The notes under the pieces: generated by a model | Database searches by the model: none | The model's input: the letters and a program-made list of their open reading frames with translations, nothing else | Told to the model about the DNA's origin: nothing | Origin: a virus | Reading direction: 5' to 3' (one strand) | DNA: 23,225 bases | IMG/VR virus record: IMGVR_UViG_3300020450_000095 | Span: 1 to 23,225 of that record | Shown here: piece by piece, positions 20,273-23,225 of the stretch | Position numbering within the stretch: position 1 is the first letter of the stretch | How the letters are laid out: every line of letters starts with the position of its first letter | Made by a program: the position numbers and the translations under genes

Positions 20273-21271
20273 ATGTCAAGTTATATTGATTTAAAATTTA
20301 TTAATGAAATCTCAGCCAGATTAGGCCAATTTAAAAAGAAAGGTGATTACCTTTTTAACTTTAGGTGTCCTCATTGTGGTGATTCTAAAAAGAGTAAAAC
20401 CAAGGCGAGAGCGTATCTATATCAAGTAAAAAATGATATGTTCTTTAAATGCCATAATTGTGGCGAAGGCCAAAGTCTTGGTAATTTTCTAAAGTTTTTA
20501 GACCCTAAAAAGTATGAACAATACTTATTAGAAAGATATAAAGGCTCGGCGCCCTCCACGCCAAAACCTAAATTTGATTTCAAACCTACAAAGTTTGAAC
20601 AAGTAGATTATTTTAGTAAACTAAAACTGATTAGTGAACTAGATGATAAACACCCAGCGAAAAGATATATTAATAATAGATTAATACCTGAAGATTATCT
20701 TGATAAACTATATCTATGTGATAAGTTTATGCAGTTAGTTAATGAGGTTAAACCAAATACTTTTCCTCATACAAAAGGTGAACACCCTAGATTAATTATA
20801 CCTTTCTATGGTGTTGATGGCAAACCTTTTGCTTTTCAAGGTCGTGCCTTTGGTAAAGAACAACCAAAGTATTTGACTATTAAGTTTGATGATAGTAAAC
20901 AAAAAGTATTTGGTCTTGATAGGATTAATTTACAAGAACACATTTATATTGTAGAGGGTCCTATTGATAGTATGTTTATAAAAAATTGTTTGGCGGCTGG
21001 CGGTGCTGATTTGACGCTACGTGTGCCACCTGAACAGGTTACATATATATTTGACAACGAACCGAGAAATAAAGAAATTATAAAACGTATGCAAAAAGTT
21101 ATTGATGATGGTTATAACGTAGTAATATGGCCAAATGACTTGCAACTAAAAGATGTAAACGAAATGATAATGTCAGGATTGACAAAAAGTGAAGTTGCTG
21201 ATATTATAAGTACCAATACTTATTCAAAATTAAGTGCGTTGACTCAATTAAACAATTATAAGAAATGTTAG
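20273..21271 (+). CDS. 61: DNA primase, T4 gp61-like
   Basis: This 332-aa protein would synthesise RNA primers for lagging-strand replication with the gp41-type helicase. The N-terminal zinc-binding domain has C32-x2-C35 and C60-x2-C63 with the family pattern C-G-D-S...S-K-x-K-A-R-A-Y and C-H-N-C-G. The TOPRIM catalytic core shows V-E-G-P-I-D at 227-232 (conserved Glu-Gly) and F-D-N-E at 260-263 (acidic pair). The length agrees with T4 gp61 (342 aa). It is preceded by a sigma70-like promoter with almost no leader and followed twelve bases later by nrdA, so it belongs to a replication/nucleotide-metabolism unit separate from the late genes upstream. Confidence 0.93.
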   Translation: MSSYIDLKFINEISARLGQFKKKGDYLFNFRCPHCGDSKKSKTKARAYLYQVKNDMFFKCHNCGEGQSLGNFLKFLDPKKYEQYLLERYKGSAPSTPKPKFDFKPTKFEQVDYFSKLKLISELDDKHPAKRYINNRLIPEDYLDKLYLCDKFMQLVNEVKPNTFPHTKGEHPRLIIPFYGVDGKPFAFQGRAFGKEQPKYLTIKFDDSKQKVFGLDRINLQEHIYIVEGPIDSMFIKNCLAAGGADLTLRVPPEQVTYIFDNEPRNKEIIKRMQKVIDDGYNVVIWPNDLQLKDVNEMIMSGLTKSEVADIISTNTYSKLSALTQLNNYKKC

Positions 21272-21283
21272 TAGGAGAATTTA

Positions 21284-23225
21284 ATGGTAAATGATAAGAT
21301 TATCTATGTGAAAAAAAGAAATGGTAGAGGCAACGAAGCTCTAAATATTGACAAGATACACGAAATGGTAGAATATGCTTGTGAAGATATAAGTCAAGTA
21401 TCATCATCACAGGTTGAAATGAATAGTGGTTTACAATTCTATGATGGTATTACAACAGATGAAATACAAAAAATTCTTATCAAGTCCGCTTCAGATTTAA
21501 TTTCACTAGACAATCCTAATTATCAGTTTGTCGCTTCAAGACTATTACTATTCTCATTAAGAAAACAAATTTTCAGAAAACTTTGGGACCACCCACACAT
21601 TTATGAACATACTAAAAAGTGTGTAGAGTTAGGTGTATATGATTCAGAAATCTTTAAAATGTATGATAAAAAAGATTTTGACAGAATGGAAAACTGGATA
21701 AACCACGAAAGAGACTATGACTTTACCTATGCAGGTTTAAGACAGGTCATTGACAAGTATTTGGTACAAGATAGAAGTACAAACCAGGTGTTTGAAACAC
21801 CTCAATTTATGTATATGCTTATATCAGCAACTCTATTTGCCAAATATCCAAAAGCAAAAAGGATGAGTTATGTTAGAAAATATTATGACGCAATTTCAAA
21901 ATTTAAAATCAATATTCCAACGCCAGTTATGGCCGGTGTTAGGACACCTATTCGCCAGTATGCTAGTTGTGTGTTGGTTGATGTTGATGATACTCTGCCT
22001 AGCATTTTCTCTAGTGATATGGCTATTGGCAATTATGTTGCACAAAGGGCTGGTATCGGTATTAACGCTGGGCGAATTAGAGGAATCAATTCCAGAATTA
22101 GAGGCGGTGAAGTCCAACACACAGGAGTTGTGCCGTTCCTCAAAAAGTTTGAGTCAACGGTTAAGTGCTGTACTCAAAACGGCGTTAGAGGCGGTAGTGC
22201 AACGGTTCACTTCCCTATTTGGCACCAAGAGATAGAAGATATTATTGTATTAAAAAACAATAAAGGCACAGAGGATAATAGAGTAAGAAAATTAGATTAC
22301 TCTATACAGATATCAAAACTATTTTACGAAAGATTTATCAATGACGAAGATATTACTTTATTTTCTCCTCACGAAGTACCCGAACTCTACGAAGCTTGGG
22401 GTACAAAAGAATTTGATGACGTATACCTTAAAGCTGAAAGAAAAACAAGTGTCAAAAAGAAAAAAGTAGGTGCTCAAGAATTATTTTTTGATATGTTAAA
22501 AGAAAGAGCAGAGACAGGTCGTATCTATATTATGAATATAGACCATTGCAATGACCACTCTTCTTTCAAAGATAGAATTTTAATGTCAAACTTATGTCAA
22601 GAGATTACTTTACCTACTGACCCTATACAACACATAGATGGCAAAGGTGAGATTGCATTATGTATTTTAAGTGCAATAAATGTAGGTAGAATTAGTTACC
22701 TAGAAGATTTAGAAAGTCTATGTGATTTAGCAGTAAGAGCTTTAGATGAAATTATAGACCATCAAAAATATCCTGTTAAGGCTGCCGAAGTATCAACAAA
22801 GGCAAGAAGAAGTTTAGGCATAGGTTATATTGGTCTTGCACATTATCTAGCAAAGAACAAAGTATCATATGAAGATAAGTCTGCTTGGAAAGAAGTAGAT
22901 GAGTTAACAGAATCGTTTCAGTATTATCTATTAAAAGCAAGTAATGAACTTGCAAAAGAAAAAGGTGCTTGTGAATACTTTAATAGAACAAAATATTCCG
23001 ACGGTATATTACCAATTGATACCTATAAGAAAGAGGTAGATGAGATTGTAAATCGTAAACTATCAATGAAATGGGAACAATTGAGAAAATCTATCAAAGA
23101 GAATGGGCTAAGACATAGCACCTTATCAGCCCAAATGCCGTCAGAATCTTCTAGTGTGGTCTCTAATGCGACAAATGGCATAGAGCCACCTAGAGACTAT
23201 TTGTCAGTAAAGAAATCTAAAAAAG
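21284..23225 (+). CDS. nrdA: Ribonucleoside-diphosphate reductase large subunit, 3' end beyond window
   Basis: The frame is open from the ATG at 21284 (TAGGAG at 21271-21276) to the window end, about 647 residues of a protein usually near 750. It reduces ribonucleotides to deoxyribonucleotides with the NrdB radical subunit. An N-terminal ATP-cone (about 1-90) suggests allosteric control by dATP/ATP. The active site is intact: redox Cys C229 (Y-A-S-C-V), the N-L-C-Q-E motif with thiyl-radical C438 and its Glu, and redox partner C460. P-S-E-S-S and N-A-T-N-G-I-E-P-P near the end also match. The C-terminal Cys pair lies beyond the window. A 300-base segment around C229 is distinctly GC-richer than the rest. 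It follows the primase gene. Confidence 0.95.
   Translation, partial: MVNDKIIYVKKRNGRGNEALNIDKIHEMVEYACEDISQVSSSQVEMNSGLQFYDGITTDEIQKILIKSASDLISLDNPNYQFVASRLLLFSLRKQIFRKLWDHPHIYEHTKKCVELGVYDSEIFKMYDKKDFDRMENWINHERDYDFTYAGLRQVIDKYLVQDRSTNQVFETPQFMYMLISATLFAKYPKAKRMSYVRKYYDAISKFKINIPTPVMAGVRTPIRQYASCVLVDVDDTLPSIFSSDMAIGNYVAQRAGIGINAGRIRGINSRIRGGEVQHTGVVPFLKKFESTVKCCTQNGVRGGSATVHFPIWHQEIEDIIVLKNNKGTEDNRVRKLDYSIQISKLFYERFINDEDITLFSPHEVPELYEAWGTKEFDDVYLKAERKTSVKKKKVGAQELFFDMLKERAETGRIYIMNIDHCNDHSSFKDRILMSNLCQEITLPTDPIQHIDGKGEIALCILSAINVGRISYLEDLESLCDLAVRALDEIIDHQKYPVKAAEVSTKARRSLGIGYIGLAHYLAKNKVSYEDKSAWKEVDELTESFQYYLLKASNELAKEKGACEYFNRTKYSDGILPIDTYKKEVDEIVNRKLSMKWEQLRKSIKENGLRHSTLSAQMPSESSSVVSNATNGIEPPRDYLSVKKSKK

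Noticed and set aside
21870-22235. 121-codon plus-strand frame inside nrdA, which at first suggested a frameshift or inserted gene
   Set aside because: The nrdA frame from 21284 reads without stops through this stretch and encodes the conserved active-site residues, so the other frame is a by-product of the GC-rich tract.
1-23225. tRNA genes, CRISPR arrays, insertion sequences, integrase or attachment sites
   Set aside because: No cloverleaf-like segment, spaced repeat array, transposase or recombinase was seen when reading both strands. A tRNA scan would be needed for full certainty.

Overview
The window is a gene-dense, AT-rich (roughly one third G+C by eye), entirely plus-strand stretch of a T4-like (myovirus-type) bacteriophage. 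The evidence is a gp61-type DNA primase, a class Ia ribonucleotide reductase large subunit (NrdA), four perfect T4-type late promoter boxes (TATAAATA), chains of genes joined by ATGA or TAATG overlaps, a spanin pair, and several small proteins that I recall from marine cyanophages and pelagiphages. AGA dominates Arg codons. Together this suggests a marine phage of an AT-rich Gram-negative host such as a SAR11-like alphaproteobacterium; the host is inference.

Layout. (1) 2-742: 3' end of an unrecognised gene. (2) 743-10546: one late operon behind the TATAAATA box at 743. It encodes a KxDG ligase-like nucleotidyltransferase, a small protein, an adenylate kinase, a P-loop kinase, a 968-aa fusion (PAP2-type phosphatase, pol-beta-type nucleotidyltransferase, TIGH nucleotidylyltransferase, small beta domain), a small basic protein, a 1179-aa multi-module protein and a 95-aa protein. 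(3) 10560-11083: a HAD nucleotidase-like gene with its own sigma70-like promoter. (4) 11097-12023: two virion structural proteins, each with a late promoter. (5) 12043-14609: small tightly coupled genes, probably virion or internal proteins. (6) 14611-20226: an envelope-directed block with a DUF1353 protein, a tiny membrane protein, an i-spanin/o-spanin pair, membrane coiled-coil proteins and two exported proteins. (7) 20234-23225: replication and nucleotide metabolism (primase, then nrdA, which runs off the window).

Main hypothesis. Five genes begin with M-K-[TSK]-F, and others with close variants. This resembles the T4 capsid-targeting peptide of internal proteins (MKTYQEFIAEA). Most of these are followed by an [LI]-x-E site of the kind cut by the T4 gp21 prohead protease. 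In the 968-aa and 1179-aa proteins, similar peptides and L-x-E|A sites also fall at domain boundaries. The enzymes of region 2 may therefore be late-made virion cargo, targeted into the prohead, cut into separate domains by the prohead protease and injected with the DNA. Their activities (kinases, phosphatase, nucleotidyltransferases, ligase-like fold) would suit repair of RNA ends or of NAD early in infection. This is inferred from sequence and is testable by virion proteomics.

No tRNA, CRISPR array, insertion sequence or integrase was seen, and no gene-free gap exceeds about 120 bases.
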